A stretch of DNA of 64,000 bases. Source: Anaerolineales bacterium. GTDB taxonomy: Bacteria > Chloroflexota > Anaerolineae > Anaerolineales > Villigracilaceae. The position numbers and the translations under genes were made by a program. The notes under the pieces are model-generated. The model did not search any database and was not told where the DNA came from. It saw only the letters and a list, made by a program, of their open reading frames with translations. Of this stretch, positions 51,963-59,817 are shown in pieces. The stretch's first letter is position 1. Each line of letters starts with the position of its first letter. The stretch spans positions 1 to 64,000 of the forward strand of contig JADGEO010000002.1 in the NCBI GenBank assembly GCA_016744335.1, in the 5' to 3' direction.

Positions 51963-52112
51963 CCCGAAATCCTTCCATTTTATTTCAACTATTTTTTTCA
52001 CTATATCACAAAAAGTTCTAAAATCTAAATATCTTGATTCTATATTTAAGGCTTACCCGCGAAAATAAGAAATATATGCTTTAGATTCTGATGTGGGTAT
52101 TGCCCCGTTAGC

Positions 52113-52170
52113 AAAAACGTGACAGCCACTCTCCTCTTTACTAATCATTGGAAAAGGGCTGTCACGTTTT
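52113..52170 (-). terminator. Terminator after the 52197 gene
   Basis: aaaacgtgacagcc pairs with ggctgtcacgttt, 13 bp, with an internal ~30-base loop. The minus-strand 3' side is followed by T-rich sequence. Confidence 0.7.
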
Positions 52171-52196
52171 ATGTCGTTCTTTGTTGGAATTAGAAA

Positions 52197-52484
52197 TTAA
52201 GACCCATGATAACCAGGAACCTGATTGCGGCTTCGTGCGCCACCAGCGTACCCAGCTAAATCAGCCATGAGAGCCAAACCAATCCAAATCCAGTCAAAGA
52301 CCGACACTGGGAAGACAATTACATACATTATGGTTGTCCACGGGAAAAAAATAAATCCAATTAGTGGGGTAACCCAACCATTGAAAGCAGATAGTATTCT
52401 AAGTTGCCCCCAAGGTAATAGCCAGCCAACTAATATCGCTAACCTAGGACCAAAAAGCAATAGTGAGGAAAAGAAACAACACAT
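52197..52484 (-). CDS. Small membrane protein
   Basis: A 95-residue protein. Two to three hydrophobic segments (about 3-23, 40-60, 63-85) and a short tail with G-G-A-R-S-R-N-Q-V-P-G-Y-H. The W-T-T-I-M-Y-V and W-I-W-I-G-L-A-L-M-A-D-L-A-G-Y-A-G-G-A pattern suggests a small conserved membrane protein but not a known family. The start is not certain: it lies just after the DUF1269 gene's end (52554). A terminator follows it. Confidence 0.6.
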   Translation of the reverse strand: MCCFFSSLLLFGPRLAILVGWLLPWGQLRILSAFNGWVTPLIGFIFFPWTTIMYVIVFPVSVFDWIWIGLALMADLAGYAGGARSRNQVPGYHGS

Positions 52485-52553
52485 ATTAGTACTCCCTTTT
52501 TTGTTTTTAAGCCTTCCCCTCTCTCGTGTGAGAGGGGAAGGTTTTAAAGCCTT

Positions 52554-53297
52554 TTATTCTTCTTCTTTTTCTTCTTCTTTCTCTTCTTCTTCTTCAAACG
52601 TTCCGACAGTACCTTCAATGAGAAGTTCGTCTTCGGTTTCAGTTGTAGATATAACGGCAAAGCCTTCTTCTGTAGCCACAAATTGACTGCTTGTTACACC
52701 GTCTTCATTTGCAATCATATAACCGCCTTCAACCCCATTTTCTCCACCAGCTACACGCCCAGCAGTAAAGCCTTCTTTAGAGGCAATGGCTGTATAGGCT
52801 ACATCGTGACCCACTTTGAGTTGCTCGGCAATATCAGCTTGCAGTTCTAAAGTAAAGATATCGGCTTCGGCTTCAGCTAAAGCTTTTTCTACTTGTGATA
52901 CCCACTTATGTTCCACTACTGCAATAATGGCGGAGGAGCCGGGGGTCAATCCTTCACCAAGTGCTTTCAAACGATCGTCTGAAAAACCACTATCGCGCAA
53001 TTTAGCAGTTAATCCACCTACTATGGCACCAACTACAGCAGGAACTGCTAAAGCAGGACCAGCAAGCAAACCAATAACACCACCAGCGATGCCACCAAGA
53101 ACGGTACCTTTGCCACCACTCATATCGCCAGTTTCTTTGATATGAAGTTTGCCTTTTTCATCTTTTTTCAGTACAGCCGCATTATCAATTTTGATTAGAT
53201 TTGCTCTTTGGGCTTTCTTAAGCTCTTTCAAAGCTGATTTTGCTGTTTTTTCATCATTGAACGCCGCTACAATTAGTTGAACAGGATTCTCACTCAT
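52554..53297 (-). CDS. DUF1269-type glycine-zipper protein with acidic tail (copy 2)
   Basis: A 247-residue protein. It starts P-V-Q-L-I-V-A-A-F-N-D-E-K-T-A, the DUF1269 alpha/beta start. The glycine-zipper membrane part is G-G-K-G-T-V-L-G-G-I-A-G-G-V-I-G-L-L. D-R-L-K-A-L-G-E-G-L-T-P-G-S-S-A-I-I-A-V-V is the family C-terminal motif (about 110-130). The last 75 residues are an unusual extension ending in a run of about 15 Glu with few Lys. The extension may be extra to the family. It lies 138 bp downstream of the 53436 homologue, probably one transcript. Confidence 0.82.
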   Translation of the reverse strand: MSENPVQLIVAAFNDEKTAKSALKELKKAQRANLIKIDNAAVLKKDEKGKLHIKETGDMSGGKGTVLGGIAGGVIGLLAGPALAVPAVVGAIVGGLTAKLRDSGFSDDRLKALGEGLTPGSSAIIAVVEHKWVSQVEKALAEAEADIFTLELQADIAEQLKVGHDVAYTAIASKEGFTAGRVAGGENGVEGGYMIANEDGVTSSQFVATEEGFAVISTTETEDELLIEGTVGTFEEEEEKEEEKEEE

Positions 53298-53386
53298 TTT
53301 TATTTCTCCTAGATATAAAGTTCTTTTATTTTTAGTTTCTCTATATTAAAAAACGCCCTTTAAAAAGGAATGCCCCCTTTTTAGAA

Positions 53387-53417
53387 TACCTGACAAGTCT
53401 TTCAGACTTGTCAGGTA
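53387..53417. terminator. CCTGACAAGTC hairpin
   Basis: tacctgacaagtct pairs perfectly with agacttgtcaggta around ttc. It follows the stop of the 53436 gene. Same family as 36502 and 37054. Confidence 0.8.
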
Positions 53418-53435
53418 CTTTCTTAAATTAAACGT

Positions 53436-53924
53436 TTAGGCAAAGGCGGCTTTTAATTTTTCTTCTTGCTCGCCAGAGAGGTTTGAAGTTAAAAGTTCAA
53501 ACTCTAACCCAGCTTCATTGATTGCCGCGGTAACTTTGTCTAGCACTACGTCACTTGTCATCAAAAAGAGTGCTGAGGTACCTTCGGTAACATTCACACG
53601 GATTGATTCTATGAAGCTATCATCTATACCATAATCAGCAAATTTACCAGCTAATGCACCCATAGCGGCACCGATTGCCATGCCAAAGAAGGGTACGAAA
53701 AAGATAAGGCCAAAAAGCATACCCCAGAAAGCACCGTCTAAGGCACCACGTCCTGTTAACTCAATCATCTGTTTGGTTTTGGGGGCTTTTTTGCCCTCTA
53801 CCCAAACTACCGAAGCGGCGTCTTGCAATGTAATAAGTTTTTGTTTGGTCAAGCCTTTGACCAAGTCGAGCATTTTTTCTGCACCTTGTGTATCTTCAAA
53901 TTTGAATACGGTAATAGTTGACAT
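53436..53924 (-). CDS. DUF1269-type glycine-zipper protein (copy 3)
   Basis: A 162-residue protein. T-I-T-V-F-K-F-E-D-T-Q-G-A-E is the N-terminal strand and helix, followed by G-R-G-A-L-D-G-A-F-W-G-M-L-F-G-L-I-F-F-V-P-F and G-A-A-M-G-A-L-A-G-K-F-A-D-Y-G-I (membrane zipper), then F-I-E-S-I-R-V-N-V-T-E-G-T-S-A-L-F-L-M. Members of this size, without the acidic tail, are the commonest form. It lies next to the 52554 homologue. Function unknown; many members respond to stress. Confidence 0.85.
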   Translation of the reverse strand: MSTITVFKFEDTQGAEKMLDLVKGLTKQKLITLQDAASVVWVEGKKAPKTKQMIELTGRGALDGAFWGMLFGLIFFVPFFGMAIGAAMGALAGKFADYGIDDSFIESIRVNVTEGTSALFLMTSDVVLDKVTAAINEAGLEFELLTSNLSGEQEEKLKAAFA

Positions 53925-54004
53925 TTTTTAATCTCCTTAAATAGATTAGTTAGTTGATTGGTTAATTGGTTAATAAAAAAAGGCATGTACCCAAGAATGG
54001 GTTT

Positions 54005-54463
54005 TTACAGCCCTAATAACTGTGCCTTCTTGGCTTCAAAATCTTCATCGCTGATGATGCCTTGATCGCGCAAGCTAGCTAGTTTTTCAAGTTCGCCAAG
54101 GTAAGAGGGCTCTGCATCTACAGGCGGTGCCACTGGGGCTGGAGCAGGTGTTCCAACAGGCGCAGATTGTGCATCCAAAGCCTTTTGCTCTTCTGCCGTC
54201 AATGATTGCCCTTCAATCCCAAGCTCATTCATCGCTGTGCTCAAATCTTCATCTGTTAAATCTGCTGGGGGCATACCTGTATGTTCTTCAACACGTTGTG
54301 CGTCTTGCTGAGACATCTTGACCGCCGCATAAGTGCCGCTCGCCGCAATTGCAACCATACCACCTACGAGAATCATCCTTCGGCGTACCCTACGACGCGT
54401 TCTACGACGCGCTCTGCGACGCCCTCTGCGCCTGCCTCTTCGTCTTCCCGCCGCTCTTCCCAT
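54005..54463 (-). CDS. SHOCT-domain protein with an Arg-repeat N-terminus
   Basis: A 152-residue protein. Residues 2-30 consist of R-R-R-x blocks (x = G, A, T, V) with 20 Arg among the first 30 residues, then a membrane helix (M-I-L-V-G-G-M-V-A-I-A-A-S-G-T-Y-A-A-V) at about 31-49. A middle acidic region, a Pro/Ala linker and a C-terminal SHOCT domain follow (L-G-E-L-E-K-L-A-S-L-R-D-Q-G-I-I-S-D-E-D-F-E split here; ends K-K-A-Q-L-L). Such a basic N-terminus could bind nucleic acid or acidic lipids. ATG at 54463 is chosen because AGGTACTAAA lies upstream; a frame extends 15 bases further. It is the first gene of the DUF1269 group. Confidence 0.78.
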   Translation of the reverse strand: MGRAAGRRRGRRRGRRRARRRTRRRVRRRMILVGGMVAIAASGTYAAVKMSQQDAQRVEEHTGMPPADLTDEDLSTAMNELGIEGQSLTAEEQKALDAQSAPVGTPAPAPVAPPVDAEPSYLGELEKLASLRDQGIISDEDFEAKKAQLLGL

Positions 54464-54775
54464 TTTTAGTACCTCCATAATTTGATTGTATTATGATATA
54501 CACCATCCTAATTATACCTTATTTTTAAGGTTCATTTACTTATTGATCGCATTTTCACATTTTTATTGAATACACCATTTCTTAAAAAGCGGTGCGTAAG
54601 CCAACGACTATTTAGATGCCTCGCCTACCTATAAAGTTTCTTTTCTGAGACCCTTTACTAACTATCATTAGATGCCAAAGATGTTTTTTTCTTATCTTCT
54701 CTCTAACTTAACCTATCTGTTTTTTAATTATGCATGGGTTGATAGAAATCATTGCACGAAGTGATTTCCATCCTA

Positions 54776-54804
54776 TTGACCTCGTTCGTCATTTCATGTA
54801 CCCT
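54776..54804 (+). promoter_or_regulatory. Predicted sigma70 promoter of gdhA
   Basis: TTGACC (54776-54781), a 17-bp spacer and TACCCT (54799-54804). A transcription start near 54811 would give a ~100-nt leader before the gdhA ATG at 54913. Confidence 0.55.
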
Positions 54805-54846
54805 ATGAGCAATATGGAGATACTTGAGCGACCTTCCTTTTAAACA

Positions 54847-54872
54847 ACGGGCATACCAAACGGTATGCCCGT
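54847..54872 (+). terminator. Hairpin with U-rich tail in the gdhA leader (attenuator-like)
   Basis: acgggcatacc pairs perfectly with ggtatgcccgt around AAAC, followed by ttatcttttctc. It is 40 bases before the gdhA ATG and after the predicted promoter. No plus-strand gene lies upstream, so it is not an ordinary gene-end terminator. Confidence 0.6.
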
Positions 54873-54912
54873 TTATCTTTTCTCAACCTATGTCCGTCTT
54901 TAAGGAGACAAA

Positions 54913-56199
54913 ATGTCTGAACAGATCAATGCTTTTGAAATGGCCCAAAAACAATTTGACCATGTTGCGGAACTGCTCGATCTAGACCCGCAAATCGCCG
55001 AAGTTTTACGTTGGCCCGCACGGGAATTTTCTTTCCGTATCCCCGTTCGCATGGATGATGGCACTTTACGCGTTTTTCAAGGCTATCGCGTACAACATAG
55101 CGACGCCCGTGGTCCCAACAAAGGTGGCATCCGTTTTCACCCGAATGAAACCATGGACACCGTCCGCGCACTCGGCACTTGGATGACCTGGAAATGCGCT
55201 GTAGCTGACATTCCTTTAGGCGGCGGCAAAGGTGGCGTTATCGTTGATCCTGCAACTCTTTCGACTGCTGAAAAAGAACGCCTCACACGTGGTTGGGTAC
55301 AAAATATGTACCGCAACATCGGACCCCGCCAAGATGTCCCCGCTCCAGATGTAGGAACAAACCCCCAAATGATGGGCTGGATGATGGATGAATACTCCAA
55401 ATTGGTTGGAGAATTTACCCCCAGCGTATTCACAGGTAAACCCCTCGGCGGCGGCGGCTCAGAAGGTCGTACAGAAGCAACTGGCTATGGCGTAATTTAT
55501 ACCGTTCGTGAAGCGATGAAACATCTCGGCATGGAATCAAAAGGCACCACCATGGCAATTCAAGGTTTTGGCAATGTTAGCCAATACGCGGCAATTGGTT
55601 TTGTTGAAATGTTGGGTGGTGAAATTGCTTGTGTCTCCTGTTGGGATCGTGATGACAAAGCCGCTTACACTTATAGCCACCCCAATATGTGTGATCCAAA
55701 ATTCTTACAATCTATCACCGATAAATACGGTATGATCGACTCCGCAAAAGCCAAAGAGGCTGGCTACGTTCAAGAAGATGCTGATGCGTGGATTACCAAA
55801 GACGTAGACGTTTTGATGCCCGGCGCACTTGAAGGGCAGGTCAATGCTGAAACAATGAAAACTGTCAGCGATCAAGTGAGAATCATCGCCGAAGGCGCAA
55901 ATGGTCCCACTACCCCCGAAGCAGATGAGATTATTCAGGAAAAAGGCATTTTCGATATTCCTGATTTCCTCTGCAATGCGGGTGGCGTAACCGTTTCCTA
56001 TTTTGAAGGCGTACAAAATGATATGAACTTCTATTGGCCTAAAGATGAAGTTCTAGAAAAACTTGACCAGAAAATGACCAAAGCCTTCAAAGCAGTTTTG
56101 GATATGTCTGAGAAAGAAAAAGTCTATATGCGTGATGCCGCTTATATGGTCGCCATCGGCGATGTTGTTAAAGCAATGCAATTGCGCGGTTGGGTTTAA
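54913..56199 (+). CDS. gdhA: Glutamate dehydrogenase (NAD(P)-type)
   Basis: A 428-residue Glu/Leu/Phe/Val dehydrogenase. P-N-K-G-G-I-R-F-H-P (substrate-binding Lys) and T-W-K-C-A-V-A-D-I-P-L-G-G-G-K-G-G-V (catalytic Lys in G-G-G-K-G-G) are exact. P-A-P-D-V-G-T-N and G-F-G-N-V-S-Q-Y (NAD domain glycine loop) follow, then G-A-L-E-G-Q-V-N-A-E and N-A-G-G-V-T-V-S-Y-F-E. It interconverts glutamate and 2-oxoglutarate plus ammonia, and may be reversed in nitrogen assimilation. AAGGAG lies 7-8 bases upstream. A bidirectional terminator follows. Confidence 0.96.
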   Translation: MSEQINAFEMAQKQFDHVAELLDLDPQIAEVLRWPAREFSFRIPVRMDDGTLRVFQGYRVQHSDARGPNKGGIRFHPNETMDTVRALGTWMTWKCAVADIPLGGGKGGVIVDPATLSTAEKERLTRGWVQNMYRNIGPRQDVPAPDVGTNPQMMGWMMDEYSKLVGEFTPSVFTGKPLGGGGSEGRTEATGYGVIYTVREAMKHLGMESKGTTMAIQGFGNVSQYAAIGFVEMLGGEIACVSCWDRDDKAAYTYSHPNMCDPKFLQSITDKYGMIDSAKAKEAGYVQEDADAWITKDVDVLMPGALEGQVNAETMKTVSDQVRIIAEGANGPTTPEADEIIQEKGIFDIPDFLCNAGGVTVSYFEGVQNDMNFYWPKDEVLEKLDQKMTKAFKAVLDMSEKEKVYMRDAAYMVAIGDVVKAMQLRGWV

Positions 56200-56247
56200 A
56201 AAATAGATACGATGATTGAAACGATCATCTGAAATACGAAGTATAGT

Positions 56248-56286
56248 AAAAAAAAGCCTTCCGTAAAAAACGGAAGGCTTTTTTTA
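56248..56286. terminator. Bidirectional terminator between gdhA and tlyA
   Basis: aaaaaaagccttccgt pairs with acggaaggcttttttt around aaaa. T-runs on both strands and convergent genes on each side. Confidence 0.93.
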
Positions 56287-57087
56287 TTTACTACCAACTA
56301 CACTATTGATTACCACTTCTTGATTTATTAGTTCTTGCCCCTCATCTTTCTCCATTCCTAACCAAACTAAAAACTCGATATTCCCCTTCGGTCCCTGTAT
56401 TGGCGAGCGAATTAAGCCACACAGGTGAAACCCTTTATCTTGGGCAAAATCTATAATCTCATATAAGACTCTTTTGTGTATTTTTGGTTCTCGAATCACG
56501 CCTTTGCCGAGAGTGGCTTCTTCACGGGTAGCTTCAAATTGAGGTTTAATAAGAGCAATTACACTGCCTGCTCTCTCCTTCTCGTGAGGAGGGAAAACCC
56601 ATTTTTTTACCACAGGTAATAAAACCTTCAGCGAGATAAAAGAGGCATCGATTACGACTAAATCAATGGGTTCAGGCAATTTCTCAACTTTACGGGCGTT
56701 GGTTTGCTCCATCACGACCACACGAGGGTCGTTTCGCAGTTTCCATGCCAATATACCGTGCCCTACATCAATAGCGTAAACTTTCTTAGCACCCTGTTGA
56801 AGCAAGCAATCGGTAAAACCGCCCGTAGAAGCACCCGCATCGGCACAGACGCTTTCCTGCACGGATACAGAAAACGCGTCCATAGCGGCGGCAAGTTTAT
56901 CTCCCCCGCGCGAGACGTAGCGTTTACCCGAATCCACACTGAGGGGCACGTCATCCTGTATTTTCATGGAAGGGGCGATAGCGAGCTGTCCAGCTACACG
57001 AACTTTGCCCGCGATAACCAAACGCTGTGCTAAATCTTGCGTTTCGGCAAACCCACGCTGAACGAGAGAAATATCTAAACGAATCAT
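56284..57087 (-). CDS. tlyA: TlyA-type rRNA 2'-O-methyltransferase
   Basis: A 267-residue protein. An S4 RNA-binding domain at 1-60 (L-D-I-S-L-V-Q-R-G and A-G-K-V-R-V) is followed by K-Y-V-S-R-G-G-D-K-L, then the AdoMet motif A-D-A-G-A-S-T-G-G-F-T-D-C-L-L and A-I-D-V-G-H-G-I-L, K-P-Q-F-E-A near the catalytic Lys, and a C-terminal strand. It is the FtsJ-like K-D-K-E-type family, which methylates 16S and 23S rRNA. Names such as hemolysin A refer to this family. ATG at 57087 is chosen because TTG at 57105 would be unusual; no strong RBS. Ends within the bidirectional terminator. Confidence 0.93.
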   Translation of the reverse strand: MIRLDISLVQRGFAETQDLAQRLVIAGKVRVAGQLAIAPSMKIQDDVPLSVDSGKRYVSRGGDKLAAAMDAFSVSVQESVCADAGASTGGFTDCLLQQGAKKVYAIDVGHGILAWKLRNDPRVVVMEQTNARKVEKLPEPIDLVVIDASFISLKVLLPVVKKWVFPPHEKERAGSVIALIKPQFEATREEATLGKGVIREPKIHKRVLYEIIDFAQDKGFHLCGLIRSPIQGPKGNIEFLVWLGMEKDEGQELINQEVVINSVVGSK

Positions 57088-57220
57088 GGCTCTATTGTAT
57101 ACCAAATACTTGAATGTAGAATTTCTCTATAGTCATCGCTTCTGCTCTTCTAAGCTACAGTCACTTTTTAAGCAGGAACGGGCTTTCTAGGAAAAATTTA
57201 CCAATCTTATAATGAGTGTC

Positions 57221-57634
57221 CTACGATGATAATAAAATAATCGCACCTAATGCCATTCCAACACCAAGGAGTTGTCTTAATGTGAGCGCTTCATGTAAAA
57301 AAAGCATACCCAACCCCAGCGTGATGAGTGGATAAAGTGCGGTCATTGAAACAACAACTACGCTACGCCCACGAGTGATGGCAGAGAAAAAGAAAAAAGT
57401 TGCTAATGCCGCAGATACCCCTGAAATCATCGCATAAAAAATACCAATGGGCTTGCCCCCCGGTTGAAAACGTAATAAAAATGCCGCAATTGCAACAACT
57501 AGTGCTGAGCCAATAGAGTGGTATATAACAGCATCGGTGTCATTCAAATAAGATGTTGCAAGTTTTGAGAAAAAGCCCCATAGCCCCCATAAGAGCATCG
57601 CGGCAAAGGTAAATAAAAGCCAAAGGTTGTTCAT
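57221..57634 (-). CDS. Single-domain EamA-type transporter
   Basis: A 137-residue membrane protein with five helices, one EamA (DMT) unit rather than the usual two. W-G-L-W-G-F-F-S-K-L-A at 15-25 and A-L-Y-P-L-I-T-L-G-L-G at about 100-110, plus F-L-H-E-A-L-T-L-R-Q-L-L-G-V at 113-126, are family motifs. Single-unit members are usually paired with a second gene or act as dimers. It overlaps no gene but starts 5 bp after the small 57640 ORF, and may be in the mutL unit. ATG at 57634 is chosen over a TTG at 57637. Confidence 0.82.
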   Translation of the reverse strand: MNNLWLLFTFAAMLLWGLWGFFSKLATSYLNDTDAVIYHSIGSALVVAIAAFLLRFQPGGKPIGIFYAMISGVSAALATFFFFSAITRGRSVVVVSMTALYPLITLGLGMLFLHEALTLRQLLGVGMALGAIILLSS

Positions 57635-57639
57635 CAAAA

Positions 57640-57753
57640 TTATAAATCCTTCCCATATAATTCAATCTCTGAATCACCCTCAGGGATATAGTCTCGCACA
57701 TCATCTATAGAAAACTCGGTAAAAATTAGGTGTTTTCTTTTAATTATGTTCAT
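57640..57753 (-). CDS. Small conserved-looking ORF between mutL and EamA (37 aa)
   Basis: A 37-residue frame starting M-N-I-I-K-R-K-H-L-I-F and ending E-L-Y-G-K-D-L. It starts 9 bp after the mutL stop and ends 5 bp before the EamA start, so spacing fits an operon, but it has no recognised domain and no strong RBS (weak aaag). Real status uncertain: it could also be a remnant of a longer gene. Confidence 0.35.
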   Translation of the reverse strand: MNIIKRKHLIFTEFSIDDVRDYIPEGDSEIELYGKDL

Positions 57754-57762
57754 TTTTAAAGA

Positions 57763-59517
57763 TTATCGTGGTCCCGTCCGCCCAAATTGACGTTCGAGCA
57801 TATCCACCGAAAGGTGTATCATAGTTGGGCGACCATGTGGGCAGGTGCGCGGGGATTCGCAGTTTTCTAAATCACGCAAAAGGTTCTCTTGCTCAGCATG
57901 AGAGAGCGTTTGACCGCCTTTTACCGCCATCCTTTTGCAGACGCGGGCGGCAATTTTATCTTCTATATTTTCTTGCAAAGGTGTTTCATCGGCTTCAAAA
58001 TCTTCGACCAAAACGCGGAGTGCGGCGGCTGGATTTGAGCCGCTGAAAAAAGTCGGGATGGCGCGAATTTGGAAGGCGTTGGGACCAAAAGTCTCTACTT
58101 CAAAGCCAAATTTTTGTAGCACGTGGAGATGCTCATTCAATATCGTAGTCTGCTCTGGGGGAAATTGAACGATGACGGGTTCTAATAATTTTTGCGATGC
58201 AATGGTATTTGCTTCACGTTGCGCTAAGAGACGCTCAAATAAGACGCGTTCGTGGGCGGCGTGTTGGTCGATGAGATAGAGCCCATCGGGTCCTTCGGCG
58301 ATGATATAAACTTGCCCAATTTGCCCGACCAAGCGCATGAGGGGGATATTGGGGATGGTTCTCTGCTCTTCTTCAAAATTATGATTATTGGGGGCATTCT
58401 GCTCATTAGGGGCACTCAAGCTTGGGTCACGCGCATCTCGAGAAAATCCCCACGCGGGGTCAATCCCGCTACTCCGCTTATCTTCCCCTCCCCACAGCGC
58501 GGGCGGAGCAATCCCCATCTGCGGAACGGGGGTATAGGCTAAAATCGCTTTGCGCGTAGAACGCTGAACGAAGCTAAACATACGGCTTGGGTCTGAAAAT
58601 CGCACTTCGGCTTTGGTGGGGTGCACGTTTACATCCACATCGGCGGGGTTGAGTTTGATAAATAATGCGGCAAGCGGGTAACGCCCGACCATAAGCAGGG
58701 TGTGATAGGCTTTGATGACCGCGGTAGCGAGCGAAATATCTTGCACCCAACGACCGTTGATAAAAAAAGTGATTTCTCGCCGATTGGAGCGGGTGAGCGA
58801 TGTGGGGCTGATGAATCCTGTTAATTCGAGATTATTTTCAATCGAGTTCACTTCTAGCAATTGCTTTGCCACATCTACGCCGTAAAGGGTGGCAAGAATA
58901 GCTCTGCGGTCACCGTTGCCACTGGTTTGCAAGGTGGATTTTCCGTTTTGGATGAGTTTGAAGCGCACATCGGGATAGGCGAGCGCGTAGCGGGTGAGAA
59001 GCGCATCTATACGGCGACGCTCTGTTGTATCGGTTTTTAGGAATTTGAGGCGAGCGGGGACATTATAAAAAAGATTTTCGACTCGAAGTACCGTGCCGCG
59101 CGGTGCCCCAACTTGCTGAGGAGCAGTGAACATCCCACCTTCAACGAGCATTCGCGTGGCAACATTATCAGCATCTGTGCGAGATGTGAGCGTAAGCCGC
59201 GCCACCGAACCTATAGATGCAAGGGCTTCGCCCCGAAATCCGAGTGTGGATATACTAAAAAGCTGGTCAGCGGAGTAAAGTTTACTCGTAGAATGACGCT
59301 CAACCGCCAGCGGCACTTCATCGGCGGGGATTCCGTGTCCGTTGTCGGCAATTTCTATCATCTTTTTGCCCGCTTCTTCGACAGTGACGCTGATTTCTGT
59401 TGCACCAGCATCGAGGGCATTTTCGACCAATTCTTTAACCACAGATGCTGGTCTTTCGACCACTTCACCAGCGGCTATCTGGGAGGCTAATTCTGGGGGG
59501 AGAGTTTTTATAGGCAT
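57763..59517 (-). CDS. mutL: DNA mismatch repair protein MutL (endonuclease type)
   Basis: A 584-residue MutL. GHKL ATPase motifs: E-L-V-E-N-A-L-D-A-G-A, D-N-G-H-G-I-P, G-F-R-G-E-A-L-A-S-I and the T-S-K loop R-H-S-T-S-K. C-terminal: D-Q-H-A-A-H-E-R-V-L-F-E (the D-Q-H-A-x2-E-x4-E metal site of the endonuclease), A-C-K-R-M-A-like C-K-R-M-A and C-P-H-G-R-P (zinc ligands). So this is the nicking type, not the methyl-directed type. The mid-protein linker at about 358-390 contains S-R-D-A-R-D-P-S-L-S-A-P-N, coded by a fragment of the CGCG-rich repeat. ATG at 59517 (M-P-I-K-T-L) fits family start. No mutS in the window. Confidence 0.96.
   Translation of the reverse strand: MPIKTLPPELASQIAAGEVVERPASVVKELVENALDAGATEISVTVEEAGKKMIEIADNGHGIPADEVPLAVERHSTSKLYSADQLFSISTLGFRGEALASIGSVARLTLTSRTDADNVATRMLVEGGMFTAPQQVGAPRGTVLRVENLFYNVPARLKFLKTDTTERRRIDALLTRYALAYPDVRFKLIQNGKSTLQTSGNGDRRAILATLYGVDVAKQLLEVNSIENNLELTGFISPTSLTRSNRREITFFINGRWVQDISLATAVIKAYHTLLMVGRYPLAALFIKLNPADVDVNVHPTKAEVRFSDPSRMFSFVQRSTRKAILAYTPVPQMGIAPPALWGGEDKRSSGIDPAWGFSRDARDPSLSAPNEQNAPNNHNFEEEQRTIPNIPLMRLVGQIGQVYIIAEGPDGLYLIDQHAAHERVLFERLLAQREANTIASQKLLEPVIVQFPPEQTTILNEHLHVLQKFGFEVETFGPNAFQIRAIPTFFSGSNPAAALRVLVEDFEADETPLQENIEDKIAARVCKRMAVKGGQTLSHAEQENLLRDLENCESPRTCPHGRPTMIHLSVDMLERQFGRTGPR
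58414..58441. repeat. Fragment of the CGCG-rich repeat inside the MutL linker
   Basis: actcaagcttgggtcacgcg, then catctcgag, matches gcaagtttaggtcacgcgcg in the 47-kb repeat at about 21 of 25 positions. It is translated as the R-D-A-R-D-P-S-L-S part of the MutL linker. Confidence 0.5.
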
Positions 59518-59544
59518 GGGGATATTATATACCAGATAATCGCT

Positions 59545-59690
59545 TTCACATGGACCTAAACGTCCATGCTCAAGGCTGAAGCTTGCTAAAGCAGACTCTT
59601 CTCGGCCGACTTTAGTCGGGTTTAGCCCATTAGCGCGGGCGTTAACGCCCGCGCGGAATAGTTTCTTCAAACTATCATGTGGCTAGAAAA
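59545..59690. repeat. Multi-hairpin intergenic repeat upstream of mutL
   Basis: Contains acatggacctaaacgtccat, gccgactttagtcgg and cgcgggcgttaacgcccgcg, three consecutive palindromes. They can form a clover-like RNA or DNA. No ORF. It lies just upstream of mutL in 59518-59766. Confidence 0.7.
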
Positions 59691-59766
59691 GTTTTTAAAA
59701 TTCGTAAAAACATGTCCAGTCCGTAAAATCAGCATTCTATTTTGATTCCCCTAAACGTTTACGAAT

Positions 59767-59793
59767 AAAAAAACGGCTTTTCAGCCGTTTTTT
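59767..59793 (-). terminator. Rho-independent terminator after osmC-like gene
   Basis: aaaaaaacggctt pairs with agccgtttttt around ttc, with a T-run on the minus strand. It is about 25 bp after the stop. Confidence 0.85.
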
Positions 59794-59817
59794 ATTTCTT
59801 TATTATCTTTTTCTAGC

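Noticed and set aside
54005-54100. Histone-like or H1-like DNA-binding domain for the Arg-rich start
   Set aside because: The stretch has no Lys/Ala/Pro H1 pattern and precedes a membrane helix, so a membrane-adjacent basic tail is more likely.
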